Source: Comamonadaceae bacterium
GTDB lineage: Bacteria; Pseudomonadota; Gammaproteobacteria; Burkholderiales; Burkholderiaceae
Length of the DNA: 8,153 nucleotides
Assembly (NCBI GenBank): GCA_947484245.1
Contig: CANKOT010000094.1
Span: 1-8,153 of the forward strand
Reading direction: 5' to 3'
This document shows, piece after piece, positions 1-6,956 of the stretch. The first letter of the stretch is position 1, and each line of letters begins with the position of its first letter. The notes under the pieces were generated by a model. The model did not search any database. It had not been told where the DNA came from and saw only the letters and a list, made by a program, of their open reading frames with translations. The translations under genes and the position numbers were made by a program.

Positions 1-1451
1 ATCGCATTGAAGATACTGGCGCCAAAGCAGTGATTACAGCCGACCACCAAATTCGCGGTGGCAAGCAGTTGCCATTGAAATCCATTGTGGACGACGCCAT
101 TGCATTGGGCGGTTGTGGCAGCATCAAAAACGTTTTGGTGGTGAAGCGCAGCGGCGCCGACGTGGCCATGACGGCAGGTCGTGACACTTGGATGCACGAC
201 TTGGTTGCCAAGCAAGCCACCACCTGCGAGCCAGAGTGGGTGGGTGCTGAGCATCCCTTGTTCTTGCTTTATACCTCTGGCTCAACAGGCAAGCCCAAAG
301 GTGTTCAGCACTCTACAGGCGGTTACCTGTTGCACGCGGCCCTCACCACCAAGTGGACCTTCGACTTGAAACAAGACGATGTGTTCTGGTGCACAGCCGA
401 CATTGGTTGGGTCACAGGCCACACCTACATCACCTATGGCCCCTTGGCTTTGGGCGGTACAGAAATTGTGTTTGAGGGCGTGCCTACATTCCCTGACGCT
501 GGTCGTTTCTGGAAAATGATTCAAGACCACAAGGTCTCTATTTTTTACACGGCGCCAACTGCCATTCGCTCGTTGATTAAAGCTGCTGAAGCCAACGATG
601 CGGTGCATCCAAAGAGCTACAACTTAAGCAGTTTGCGCTTGCTGGGTTCGGTGGGTGAGCCTATCAATCCTGCAGCCTGGGAGTGGTATCGCAAGCATGT
701 GGGCGGCGGCAACTGCCCCATTGTCGACACCTTCTGGCAAACCGAAACGGGCGGCCACATGATCACGCCACTGCCGGGCGTGACACCCATGGTGCCCGGT
801 TCTTGCACACTGCCTTTCCCTGGTATTCAAGCGGCCATCGTGGACGAAACAGGTAAAGACATGCCCAACGGCCAAGGCGGTATTTTGGTGGTCAAGCGTC
901 CATGGCCTTCCATGATTCGCACTATTTGGGGTGACCCCGATCGCTTCATCAAGAGCTACTACCCAGCCGACTTCCAAGGCAAGTATTACTTGGCCGGCGA
1001 CGGTGCCATTCGAGATGCTGAGTCTGGTTACTTCACCATCACGGGCCGAATTGACGACGTGTTGAATGTGTCGGGTCACCGCATGGGCACCATGGAAATT
1101 GAATCGGCCTTGGTCAGTTGCACCGAGTTGGTGGCGGAAGCTGCGGTGGTGGGTCGTCCCGATGAAACCACCGGCGAAGCCATTTGTGCGTTTGTGGTGC
1201 TCAAGCGCCCCTTGCCCACAGGCGACGAAGGCAAGGCCATTGCCAAACAATTGCGCGATCACATTGCCAAAGAAATTGGCCCGATTGCCAAGCCCAAAGA
1301 TATTCGCTTTGGTGAAAACTTGCCTAAAACTCGCTCCGGCAAAATCATGCGCCGCTTGTTGCGCAGCTTGGCCAAAGGCGAACAAATCACGCAAGACATC
1401 AGCACCTTGGAAAACCCAGCCATCTTGGGTCAACTCGGCCAAGCGTATTGA
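1..1451 (+). CDS. acs: Acetyl-CoA synthetase (AMP-forming), C-terminal part, cut by left edge
   Basis: The enzyme activates acetate with ATP to acetyl-AMP and then forms acetyl-CoA in the cytoplasm. The reading frame is open from the first complete codon (position 3), so 482 residues are visible of a family length of about 650; the N-terminus is outside the window. Visible ANL-superfamily motifs in order are the phosphate-binding loop [11 protein letters not shown] (270-302), [19 protein letters not shown] (the Trp that limits the pocket to acetate in Salmonella Acs is kept), the AGDGA aspartate, the hinge region [13 protein letters not shown], and [11 protein letters not shown] near the C-terminus. 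In the last motif the lysine at 1341-1343 matches the catalytic lysine that is reversibly acetylated in other bacteria. The gene is convergent with ggt; stop codons are 31 bases apart and a shared hairpin follows. No key residue is missing. The family call is very secure. Propionyl-CoA synthetase is less likely because of the FWQTETGG and VGEPI motifs. Confidence 0.96.
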   Translation, partial: RIEDTGAKAVITADHQIRGGKQLPLKSIVDDAIALGGCGSIKNVLVVKRSGADVAMTAGRDTWMHDLVAKQATTCEPEWVGAEHPLFLLYTSGSTGKPKGVQHSTGGYLLHAALTTKWTFDLKQDDVFWCTADIGWVTGHTYITYGPLALGGTEIVFEGVPTFPDAGRFWKMIQDHKVSIFYTAPTAIRSLIKAAEANDAVHPKSYNLSSLRLLGSVGEPINPAAWEWYRKHVGGGNCPIVDTFWQTETGGHMITPLPGVTPMVPGSCTLPFPGIQAAIVDETGKDMPNGQGGILVVKRPWPSMIRTIWGDPDRFIKSYYPADFQGKYYLAGDGAIRDAESGYFTITGRIDDVLNVSGHRMGTMEIESALVSCTELVAEAAVVGRPDETTGEAICAFVVLKRPLPTGDEGKAIAKQLRDHIAKEIGPIAKPKDIRFGENLPKTRSGKIMRRLLRSLAKGEQITQDISTLENPAILGQLGQAY

Positions 1452-1456
1452 CCAGA

Positions 1457-1498
1457 GGGACCGCAAGCCTAGACATTCTCGTCTAAGGCTTGGGTCCC
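1457..1498. terminator. Shared hairpin between convergent acs and ggt
   Basis: An interrupted inverted repeat is visible: gggacc (1457-1462) pairs with ggtccc (1493-1498), caagcct (1464-1470) with aggcttg (1486-1492), and agac (1471-1474) with gtct (1481-1484). There is one bulged base on each arm and a six-base loop. There is no T-tract on either side, so it is not a classical intrinsic terminator. It sits just past the acs stop and its right arm contains the TAG stop codon and last codons of ggt. A bidirectional 3'-end stabiliser or Rho-assisted terminator is the likely role (inference). Confidence 0.55.
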
Positions 1499-3318
1499 AT
1501 CACCACGCCTTCACGGCGCGGATCTGCGCCGCCGAAGAAGCCTTTGGGCGTCACTTCAATTGCCTGAAGCCCACTGGGCAAAGGCATTTCACGAACCTCA
1601 TGGCCCCTGGCCTGCAGCGCCTTGAGGGTGTTTTCTGGAAACCGTTTTTCTTCTAAAACAGTGGGGCCGTTGAGCGAACCGAAATTGGGTAAATTGATGG
1701 CTTGCTGCGTGTTCAAGCCCCATTGCAAAGTACCAATCAGCAACTTGCCGGTGTAATGAATGATGACGGCACCACCAGGGCTGCCACCCGTCATTTTGAG
1801 TTGGCCGGTGTCTTTTTCAAACACCAGTGTTGGTGACATAGAAGACCGCGGACGCTTGCCACCTTCAACACGGTTGGCAATGGGCAAGCCTTTGGCATCG
1901 GTTGGCGCAAAGCTAAAGTCTGTGAGTTCGTTGTTCAGCAAGAAACCACCTTGCCGGCCCTGGCCTGTATTCACCATCAGCCTTGAGCCAAACACCGCTT
2001 CAATGGTGGTGGTCATGGCTACTGCGTTGCCGTATGGGTCAATCACACTGATGTGGCTGGTGCCGTATTCCTCTTGGTGAGGCATGGGTGCGTAGGCAGT
2101 TTGAAATTCGGCGGGATTGCCTGCTTGTGCCACCTTCATGCTTTTCTCGCCAATGAGGCGGCTGCGTTGCTGGAGGTAGGTGGGGTGCAACATGGTTTTC
2201 CAATTGCCACCCGGCGCATTCACAAAGTCGGGATCAGCCACAAACTGCGCTCGGTCTGCAAATGCCAATCGGGCGGCCTCGGTGTAGAAGTGCAGCCATT
2301 CACTGGAGGGCAAGCCTTGCTGCAAAGGCATTTTTCCGGCTGGGGTGTTGTTGAGGATGCCCAATATTTGTCCAATGGCCAAAGCGCCTGAGTTTGGCGG
2401 AGGGAAGCCACAAATCTGAAAGCTTTTGCCTGTGGTTTGAACGACATGGTCAAAGCACAAAGGTTCGCGCTTTTTGACTTTGTAATGGGCCAAATCTTGC
2501 AGCTTCATACTGCCAGGTCGGGTGGGATGTTGGCGAACTTTTTGAACCAAGGCTTGTGCCACAGCCCCTTGCTTCAAAGCCAGGGAACCGCGGTCAGCAA
2601 TGTCGCGCAGAACAGCCGCCAATTCTGGGTTTTTGAGAACATAACCCACTGGGTGGGGCTTGCGCTGGACATCGTAGAAGTAGCTGGCAGCCACGGCGTC
2701 ATTGATCAACTCATTTTCGGCCAGCAAGGCTTGGTGCAATCGGGGGCTGAGTTTGAAGCCTTGTTCCGCCAATTGAATGGCCGGTTGAATGAGTGTTGCC
2801 CAAGGCAACTTGCCATGTTCTTTGTGGGCTGTTTCAAGCACGCTCAAGGTGCCAGGCACACCCACGGAAAGACCGCTTAAGACACCCTCCATAAAGGGCA
2901 AAGGTTTGCCTTGAGCATCTAAAAAGAGTTTGTCTGTAGCGGCAGAAGGCGCAACTTCTCGACCATCATAGGCCTCTACTTTTTTGCCATCGTGGTGAAG
3001 CACAAAGGCTCCCCCACCAATGCCACTCGACTGGGGTTCAACCAAAGTCAAAACCATTTGAACGGCAATGGCCGCATCGATGGCTGAGCCGCCAGCTTTG
3101 AGTACTTGATAGCCAGCATCCGTGGCCAATGGGTTGGCCGCCGCCACAGAAAACCCTTGGGTGGCCCACCCCGGCTTTGCCTGATGGCTCGCCTGATCGC
3201 TGGGTTGGTCTGGTGTGGCGAGATGAAATGAGTTTTGCTTGAGTGCACAAGCACTTAAAGCGCCAGCCAAAACGACAACAGCAAGCATCAGCTTGCTGCG
3301 AGATTTTGGAAACTTCAT
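1483..3318 (-). CDS. ggt: Gamma-glutamyltransferase, predicted lipoprotein
   Basis: This 611-residue protein is an N-terminal-nucleophile hydrolase that cleaves gamma-glutamyl bonds (glutathione and similar peptides) and transfers the glutamyl group to water or amino acids. It matures by cutting itself into large and small subunits. The N-terminus has basic residues, a hydrophobic stretch and a lipobox LSAC with Cys24, so export and lipid anchoring are predicted. Substrate-carboxylate Arg120 lies in AYDGRE (E. coli Arg114). The nucleophile is Thr420 in EYGTSH (E. coli Thr391), starting the small subunit. LLNNE with TDFS (460-469), SSMSP (492-496) and SPGG (513-516, oxyanion region) follow. 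The position of E. coli Asn411 is Glu440 (TTTIE), as I recall for the Bacillus subtilis enzyme. The lid-loop interval is a few residues shorter than in E. coli. The ATG start has a strong GGAGG at 3325-3329. It lies 35 bases behind the SDR gene and is probably co-transcribed with it. Confidence 0.95.
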   Translation of the reverse strand: MKFPKSRSKLMLAVVVLAGALSACALKQNSFHLATPDQPSDQASHQAKPGWATQGFSVAAANPLATDAGYQVLKAGGSAIDAAIAVQMVLTLVEPQSSGIGGGAFVLHHDGKKVEAYDGREVAPSAATDKLFLDAQGKPLPFMEGVLSGLSVGVPGTLSVLETAHKEHGKLPWATLIQPAIQLAEQGFKLSPRLHQALLAENELINDAVAASYFYDVQRKPHPVGYVLKNPELAAVLRDIADRGSLALKQGAVAQALVQKVRQHPTRPGSMKLQDLAHYKVKKREPLCFDHVVQTTGKSFQICGFPPPNSGALAIGQILGILNNTPAGKMPLQQGLPSSEWLHFYTEAARLAFADRAQFVADPDFVNAPGGNWKTMLHPTYLQQRSRLIGEKSMKVAQAGNPAEFQTAYAPMPHQEEYGTSHISVIDPYGNAVAMTTTIEAVFGSRLMVNTGQGRQGGFLLNNELTDFSFAPTDAKGLPIANRVEGGKRPRSSMSPTLVFEKDTGQLKMTGGSPGGAVIIHYTGKLLIGTLQWGLNTQQAINLPNFGSLNGPTVLEEKRFPENTLKALQARGHEVREMPLPSGLQAIEVTPKGFFGGADPRREGVVMGPKP

Positions 3319-3353
3319 AGACGCCCTCCAAGAATTGGAAAGGAGAGTATGAC

Positions 3354-4112
3354 TTATTTTGGGGCGAGTCGAATGGCGCCATCCAAGCGGATGACCTCGC
3401 CATTGAGCATGTCATTTTCCAAGATGTGCTTCACCAATTTGGCGTAATCGTTGGGCGTTCCAAGGCGGCTAGGAAAGGGCACCGCAGCAGCCAGTGCATC
3501 TTGCACTTCTTGTGGCATGCCAAACACCATGGGCGTGCCAAAAATGCCGGGGGCAATGGTCATGTTGCGCACCCCGTTGCGTGCCAAGTCGCGCGCAATG
3601 GGCAGCGTCATTCCCACCACACCGCCTTTGGATGCCGAGTAAGCCGCTTGACCAATTTGCCCATCGTAAGCCGCCACAGAGGCTGTTGAAATCATGACGC
3701 CGCGTTCACCTGTGGCTTCCGGTTCGTTTTTGCACATGGCTTCTGAAGCCAAGCGAATCATGTTGAAGCTACCGATCAAATTGACGGTGATGGTTTTGTT
3801 GAAAACGGCCAGTGAGTGAGCACCATTTTTGCCCACCGTTTTTTCGGCAGGGGCAATGCCTGCACAATTCACCAAGCCAACCAATTTGCCCAGAGACACA
3901 GCTTTGGCCACCACGGCTTGACCGTCGGCCTCGTTGCTCACATCACACTTCACGAAAGCGCCGCCAATTTCTTTGGCAATGGCTTCGCCTTTTTCGGCCT
4001 GCATGTCTGCAATCACCACTGTGCCGCCATGGGCTGCCAACATGCGTGCCGTGCCTTCGCCCAGACCCGATGCGCCGCCAGTCACAATGAAAACTTTGTC
4101 TTTGATGTCCAT
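3354..4112 (-). CDS. HSD10-like short-chain dehydrogenase (3-hydroxyacyl-CoA dehydrogenase type 2)
   Basis: This 252-residue classical SDR probably oxidises a 3-hydroxyacyl-CoA with NAD+ in the cytoplasm. It carries the Rossmann motif TGGASGLG (11-18), Asp36 at the end of the second beta strand (NAD preference), NCAG (82-85), Asn111, Ser145, and the catalytic pair Tyr158 and Lys162 in AYSASKGG. The C-terminal half ([33 protein letters not shown]) is very like human HSD17B10, which acts on 2-methyl-3-hydroxybutyryl-CoA in isoleucine breakdown and on short-chain 3-hydroxyacyl-CoAs. Length is normal for the family. The ATG is preceded by AAGGGG (4118-4123). It is the first gene of a likely operon with ggt, whose functional link to it is unclear. 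A perfect palindrome begins 17 bases upstream of the start codon and may be its operator. The family call is secure; the exact substrate is inference. Confidence 0.9.
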   Translation of the reverse strand: MDIKDKVFIVTGGASGLGEGTARMLAAHGGTVVIADMQAEKGEAIAKEIGGAFVKCDVSNEADGQAVVAKAVSLGKLVGLVNCAGIAPAEKTVGKNGAHSLAVFNKTITVNLIGSFNMIRLASEAMCKNEPEATGERGVMISTASVAAYDGQIGQAAYSASKGGVVGMTLPIARDLARNGVRNMTIAPGIFGTPMVFGMPQEVQDALAAAVPFPSRLGTPNDYAKLVKHILENDMLNGEVIRLDGAIRLAPK

Positions 4113-4129
4113 GAATACCCCTTAGTTGG

Positions 4130-4144
4130 TTGACGTTACGTCAA
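4130..4144. promoter_or_regulatory. Perfect 7-1-7 palindrome, probable operator of the SDR-ggt operon
   Basis: The sequence TTGACGT-T-ACGTCAA is an exact inverted repeat. It lies 17 bases upstream of the SDR start codon. On the minus strand a CATAAT (positions 4144-4149) that could be a -10 element directly abuts it, so a bound protein would cover the transcription start, which suggests repression. From memory, the core resembles ACGT-centred palindromes of regulators of branched-chain amino acid and fatty acid breakdown in proteobacteria (the LiuR MerR family and TetR-type counterparts). The regulator assignment is inference. Confidence 0.5.
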
Positions 4145-4170
4145 TTATGCATGGGTGGACCAAATTAAAA

Positions 4171-4196
4171 CTATCGGACTCATAATCAATACTAAT
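4171..4196 (+). promoter_or_regulatory. Possible OxyR-type half-site series upstream of ahpC
   Basis: CTAT (4171-4174), ATAA (4182-4185) and TAAT (4193-4196) are each separated by exactly seven bases, as in the OxyR consensus ATAG-N7-CTAT repeated. Only the first is a perfect half site, and the fourth expected element further left (ccaa) does not match. A TACTAT (4219-4224) downstream could be a -10 with no recognisable -35, which is common at OxyR-activated promoters. The case rests on spacing and on ahpCF being a usual OxyR target; it is weak. Confidence 0.28.
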
Positions 4197-4231
4197 CAGG
4201 GTTTTTACCAATAGGGTTTACTATGGGCCTC

Positions 4232-4247
4232 AATGAGTTTTCTCATT
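4232..4247 (+). other. Small hairpin in the ahpC leader
   Basis: AATGAG (4232-4237) and CTCATT (4242-4247) form a perfect six-base stem with a TTTT loop, 34 bases before the ahpC start codon. The stem is AT-rich and weak. It could be chance or a modest mRNA 5'-end structure. Confidence 0.2.
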
Positions 4248-4281
4248 AAGCATTTTCTTAAATCACCCTCAAGGTAACACC

Positions 4282-4845
4282 ATGACTCTCATCAATACGC
4301 AAGTTCAGCCCTTCAAAACACAAGCTTTCCACAACGGCAAGTTCATTGAGGTTTCAGACGCCAGTCTCAAAGGCAAATGGTCTGTGCTGATTTTCATGCC
4401 AGCTGCTTTCACTTTCAACTGCCCCACAGAAATTGAAGACGCTGCTGACAACTACCCAGCCTTCCAAAAAGCGGGTGCCGAGGTTTACATCGTCACGACC
4501 GACACGCACTTTTCGCACAAAGTGTGGCATGAGACATCACCCGCAGTGGGCAAAGCCAAGTTCCCATTGGTGGGCGACCCGACACACACCTTGACCAACG
4601 CATTTGGCGTGCACATTCCCGAAGAAGGTTTGGCCTTGCGCGGTACCTTCATCATCAACCCTGAAGGCATCGTCAAGACCATGGAAGTGCATTCCAACGA
4701 AATCGCACGCGATGTGTCTGAAACACTTCGCAAGCTCACTGCTGCTCAATACACAGCCGCCAACCCAGGTCAAGTGTGCCCCGCCAAGTGGAAAGAAGGT
4801 GCTAAGACTTTGACGCCTTCACTCGACTTGGTCGGCAAGATCTAA
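4282..4845 (+). CDS. ahpC: Alkyl hydroperoxide reductase subunit C (typical 2-Cys peroxiredoxin)
   Basis: AhpC reduces H2O2, organic peroxides and peroxynitrite in the cytoplasm and is re-reduced by AhpF. The 187 residues match the E. coli protein almost end to end in length. The peroxidatic Cys47 sits in P-A-A-F-T-F-N-C-P-T-E with Pro40 and Thr44 of the active site, Arg120 is the conserved active-site arginine, and the resolving Cys166 is in GQVCPAKW. The C-terminus DLVGKI lacks the YF motif of over-oxidation-sensitive eukaryotic enzymes. The residues just before Cys47 (Ala42, Asn46) differ from the E. coli DFTFVC. The start codon has only a weak AAGG (4271-4274). The gene is first in the ahpC-ahpF operon, with a 104-base gap holding a strong hairpin, and is transcribed divergently from the SDR gene. 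Confidence 0.97.
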   Translation: MTLINTQVQPFKTQAFHNGKFIEVSDASLKGKWSVLIFMPAAFTFNCPTEIEDAADNYPAFQKAGAEVYIVTTDTHFSHKVWHETSPAVGKAKFPLVGDPTHTLTNAFGVHIPEEGLALRGTFIINPEGIVKTMEVHSNEIARDVSETLRKLTAAQYTAANPGQVCPAKWKEGAKTLTPSLDLVGKI

Positions 4846-4865
4846 GTACACATCAACACTGAAAA

Positions 4866-4896
4866 ACTCAAGGCCCTGAATCACAGGGCCTTGGGT
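4866..4896 (+). terminator. Strong intercistronic hairpin between ahpC and ahpF, no U-tract
   Basis: AAGGCCCTG (4870-4878) and CAGGGCCTT (4884-4892) pair perfectly around an AATCA loop. Four further pairs, one of them G-U, extend the stem to 13 pairs. It begins 20 bases after the ahpC stop. The downstream bases (gcaagcctg) are not T-rich, so full intrinsic termination is unlikely. A partial terminator or a 3'-end stabiliser that keeps ahpC mRNA in excess over ahpF is the likely role (inference). Confidence 0.65.
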
Positions 4897-4949
4897 GCAA
4901 GCCTGTGCGCCGCATCGACTTGAATTTGAAATTTCTTTAGGAAAAAACC

Positions 4950-6515
4950 ATGTTAGACGACACGCTCAAATCCCAATTGCAAACTTACTTGGGCATGCTG
5001 AGAAATCCGATCCGTCTGATTGCCACATTGGACGACAGCGAGACGGGCATTGAGATGCGCAACCTGCTAGAGACCATTGCGGGTTTGTCTGACAAGGTGC
5101 GCTTTGACACTTCAGGCTCAGATGCGCGTACGCCTTCTTTTGTGGTGGTGCGTGAGGGTGAAACGCAAGGGGTTCGATTTGCAGGATTGCCGTTGGGTCA
5201 CGAGTTCACGTCTTTGGTCTTGGCTTTGCTTTGGACTGGTGGACACCCCCCTAAATTTGACGTCGAGGTGTTGGATGCTATCAAAGCCCTTGACGGTGAA
5301 TTCAACTTCGAGGTCTATATGTCTTTGACTTGCCACAACTGCCCCGACGTCGTGCAAGCGTTGTCGCTCATGGCCATTTTCAATCCCAAAGTGAAAACGG
5401 TTGTCATTGAAGGCGGAGCCTTCCAGCAAGAAGTCACTGAGCGCGAAATCATGGCAGTGCCCATGGTGTTTTTGAATGGCAAAGTATTTGGTTCTGGCCA
5501 CATGACGGTTGAAGAAATTGTGGCCAAAATTGACTCGGGTTCAGCAGTCCGCGAAGCTGCCAAGATCAATGCCAAAGAAGCCTTTGACTTGCTCATTGTG
5601 GGCGGTGGTCCTGCTGGCGCAGCAGCTGCTGTGTATGCGGCGAGAAAAGGTATTCGCGTAGGTTTGGCGGCCGAGCGTTTTGGCGGTCAAGTGAACGACA
5701 CCATGGCCATCGAAAACTACATTTCCGTGTTGGAAACAGACGGCCCTAAGTTTGGTGCTGCCTTAGAGGTCCAAGTGCGCCATTACGGTGTTGACATCAT
5801 GAACTTGCAGAAGGCCGCCAAAGTGGTGCCTGCCACTGAGTCCGGTGGCTTGATCCAAGTGCAAATGGAAAACGGCGGTGTTTTAAATGCCCGTTCCGTG
5901 ATCTTGTCTACCGGTGCACGTTGGCGCAATGTGAATGTGCCTGGCGAACAGGAATACAAAAATAAGGGCGTGGCCTATTGCCCTCACTGCGATGGTCCTT
6001 TGTTCAAAGGCAAGCGCACTGCGGTCATTGGCGGTGGCAATTCAGGCATTGAGGCGGCCATTGATTTGGCCGGTATTGTGGCGCATGTCACTGTCATTGA
6101 GTTTGCCGACCAACTCAAGGCCGATGCGGTGCTGGTCAACAAACTCAAAAGTCTCAATAACGTCACCATTCACACCCATGCCCAAACCACCGAAATCACA
6201 GGCGATGGCAGTGTGGTCAATGGCATTCGCTTTAAAGACCGGGCTTCTGGTGAGGAGCAGCATGTGGCCTTAGAGGGTGTTTTTGTTCAAATAGGTCTGG
6301 TGCCTAACACCGAGTTTTTGAAGGGAACATTAGAACTGAGCAAATTTGGCGAGATCATGGTTGATGCCAAAGGCCACACCAATGTGGCCGGTGTGTTTGC
6401 CGCAGGCGACTGCACGACTGTGCCCTTCAAACAAATTGTGATTGCAGCAGGTGATGGTGCGAAAGCGGCCCTCAGCGCGTTTGATCACCTCATTCGGATG
6501 CCGGTGGCGGCTTAA
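4950..6515 (+). CDS. ahpF: Alkyl hydroperoxide reductase subunit F (NADH:peroxiredoxin reductase)
   Basis: AhpF is a cytoplasmic FAD enzyme that moves electrons from NADH to AhpC. The 521 residues match the E. coli length. Residues 1-200 form the N-terminal tandem thioredoxin-like domain with the disulfide motif CHNC (Cys128, Cys131; 5331-5342), which reduces AhpC. Residues 212-521 are the thioredoxin-reductase-like part: FAD motif GGGPAG (218-223), redox pair CPHC (Cys344, Cys347), NADH-binding GGGNSG (361-366) and the second FAD motif AGDC (485-488). All four redox cysteines are present. AGGA at 4939-4942 serves as ribosome binding site for the ATG. It is the second gene of the ahpCF operon. 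The last 26 bases overlap the end of the DUF423 gene on the other strand, and no terminator follows the stop directly; the first good one is at 6674-6698. Confidence 0.97.
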   Translation: MLDDTLKSQLQTYLGMLRNPIRLIATLDDSETGIEMRNLLETIAGLSDKVRFDTSGSDARTPSFVVVREGETQGVRFAGLPLGHEFTSLVLALLWTGGHPPKFDVEVLDAIKALDGEFNFEVYMSLTCHNCPDVVQALSLMAIFNPKVKTVVIEGGAFQQEVTEREIMAVPMVFLNGKVFGSGHMTVEEIVAKIDSGSAVREAAKINAKEAFDLLIVGGGPAGAAAAVYAARKGIRVGLAAERFGGQVNDTMAIENYISVLETDGPKFGAALEVQVRHYGVDIMNLQKAAKVVPATESGGLIQVQMENGGVLNARSVILSTGARWRNVNVPGEQEYKNKGVAYCPHCDGPLFKGKRTAVIGGGNSGIEAAIDLAGIVAHVTVIEFADQLKADAVLVNKLKSLNNVTIHTHAQTTEITGDGSVVNGIRFKDRASGEEQHVALEGVFVQIGLVPNTEFLKGTLELSKFGEIMVDAKGHTNVAGVFAAGDCTTVPFKQIVIAAGDGAKAALSAFDHLIRMPVAA

Positions 6516-6921
6516 TTTTTGAACTCTTGCGCACATAAGCCAAAGCAAAGGCCAACCAGCCTAAGATAAAACTGGTGCCGCCCCATGGCACCAAGGCTCT
6601 GAAAGCTTGGATGTCATGCCAGGCGCGTACCAAGATGTTGATCGAAAAAAGCAAACAGCCTAGCAAGAAGAGTACGCCTGCAATCTGCAGGCGTTTTTCG
6701 CTGGGCCTAGATTGGCCCAAGATTCCCACCAAAATAAGGCCAATCGAATGAAATTGCATCAGCTGCAGGCTGGCTTGGACCATGAGGGGCGAAGTGCCGT
6801 TTAAACTGTTGCCATGTGTGGCGTAAGCCGATGAGATGACCGACAAAGCCGCCATCAAGGCACCCATCGCAATGAAAACTGTGGGCCAGCGCCGCACGGT
6901 GCTTTGTTGAAGGTGTTCCAT
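6490..6921 (-). CDS. DUF423 family small membrane protein (E. coli YgdD-like)
   Basis: This 143-residue inner-membrane protein has unknown biochemical function. Four hydrophobic segments are visible at about residues 15-35, 55-70, 78-98 and 110-130. The spaced motifs QFHSI (56-60), LLFSINI (90-96) and [12 protein letters not shown] (111-122) correspond to AFHTLAI, LFSGSLY and VTPVGGVSFLAGW of YgdD, and SSAYATHG stands where the family usually has GAFGAHG. I chose the ATG at 6919-6921, with GGGT a few bases upstream; a TTG at 6928-6930 in the same frame would add three residues. The C-terminal tail ([12 protein letters not shown]) is charged, and its coding sequence overlaps the ahpF 3' end. 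A terminator for the opposite strand lies inside the gene (codons 75-82). It is divergent from the patatin gene, 35 bases apart. Confidence 0.85.
   Translation of the reverse strand: MEHLQQSTVRRWPTVFIAMGALMAALSVISSAYATHGNSLNGTSPLMVQASLQLMQFHSIGLILVGILGQSRPSEKRLQIAGVLFLLGCLLFSINILVRAWHDIQAFRALVPWGGTSFILGWLAFALAYVRKSSKIKPPPASE
6674..6698 (+). terminator. Intrinsic terminator for ahpCF, antisense inside the DUF423 gene
   Basis: ACGCCTGCA (6674-6682) pairs without a mismatch with TGCAGGCGT (6686-6694) around an ATC loop, and five T (6694-6698) follow on the plus strand. The minus strand has no T-run after the stem, so the signal is directional for plus-strand transcription. It lies about 160 bases beyond the ahpF stop. 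The ahpF transcript would therefore run antisense to the 3' half of the DUF423 gene. Confidence 0.7.
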
Positions 6922-6956
6922 TAAACCCAATTTTTTTCAAAAGTAGATCCCGCATT

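Noticed and set aside
624..1466. 280-residue open frame on the minus strand opposite acs
   Set aside because: It lies fully antisense to a clear acs coding region, has low-complexity His/Gly/Arg-rich composition without a recognisable domain, and reflects codon bias of the real gene.
2437..2880. 147-residue plus-strand open frame inside ggt
   Set aside because: It is antisense to conserved GGT sequence and shows no domain or ribosome binding site; treated as a shadow frame.
3038..3415. 125-residue minus-strand open frame spanning the SDR-ggt junction
   Set aside because: It runs out of frame through the ggt signal peptide and the SDR C-terminus, both of which are well supported in their own frames.
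4130..4135. TTGACG as a -35 box for ahpC
   Set aside because: No -10-like hexamer occurs 16-18 bases downstream on the plus strand, and the hexamer is one arm of the perfect palindrome, which explains it better.
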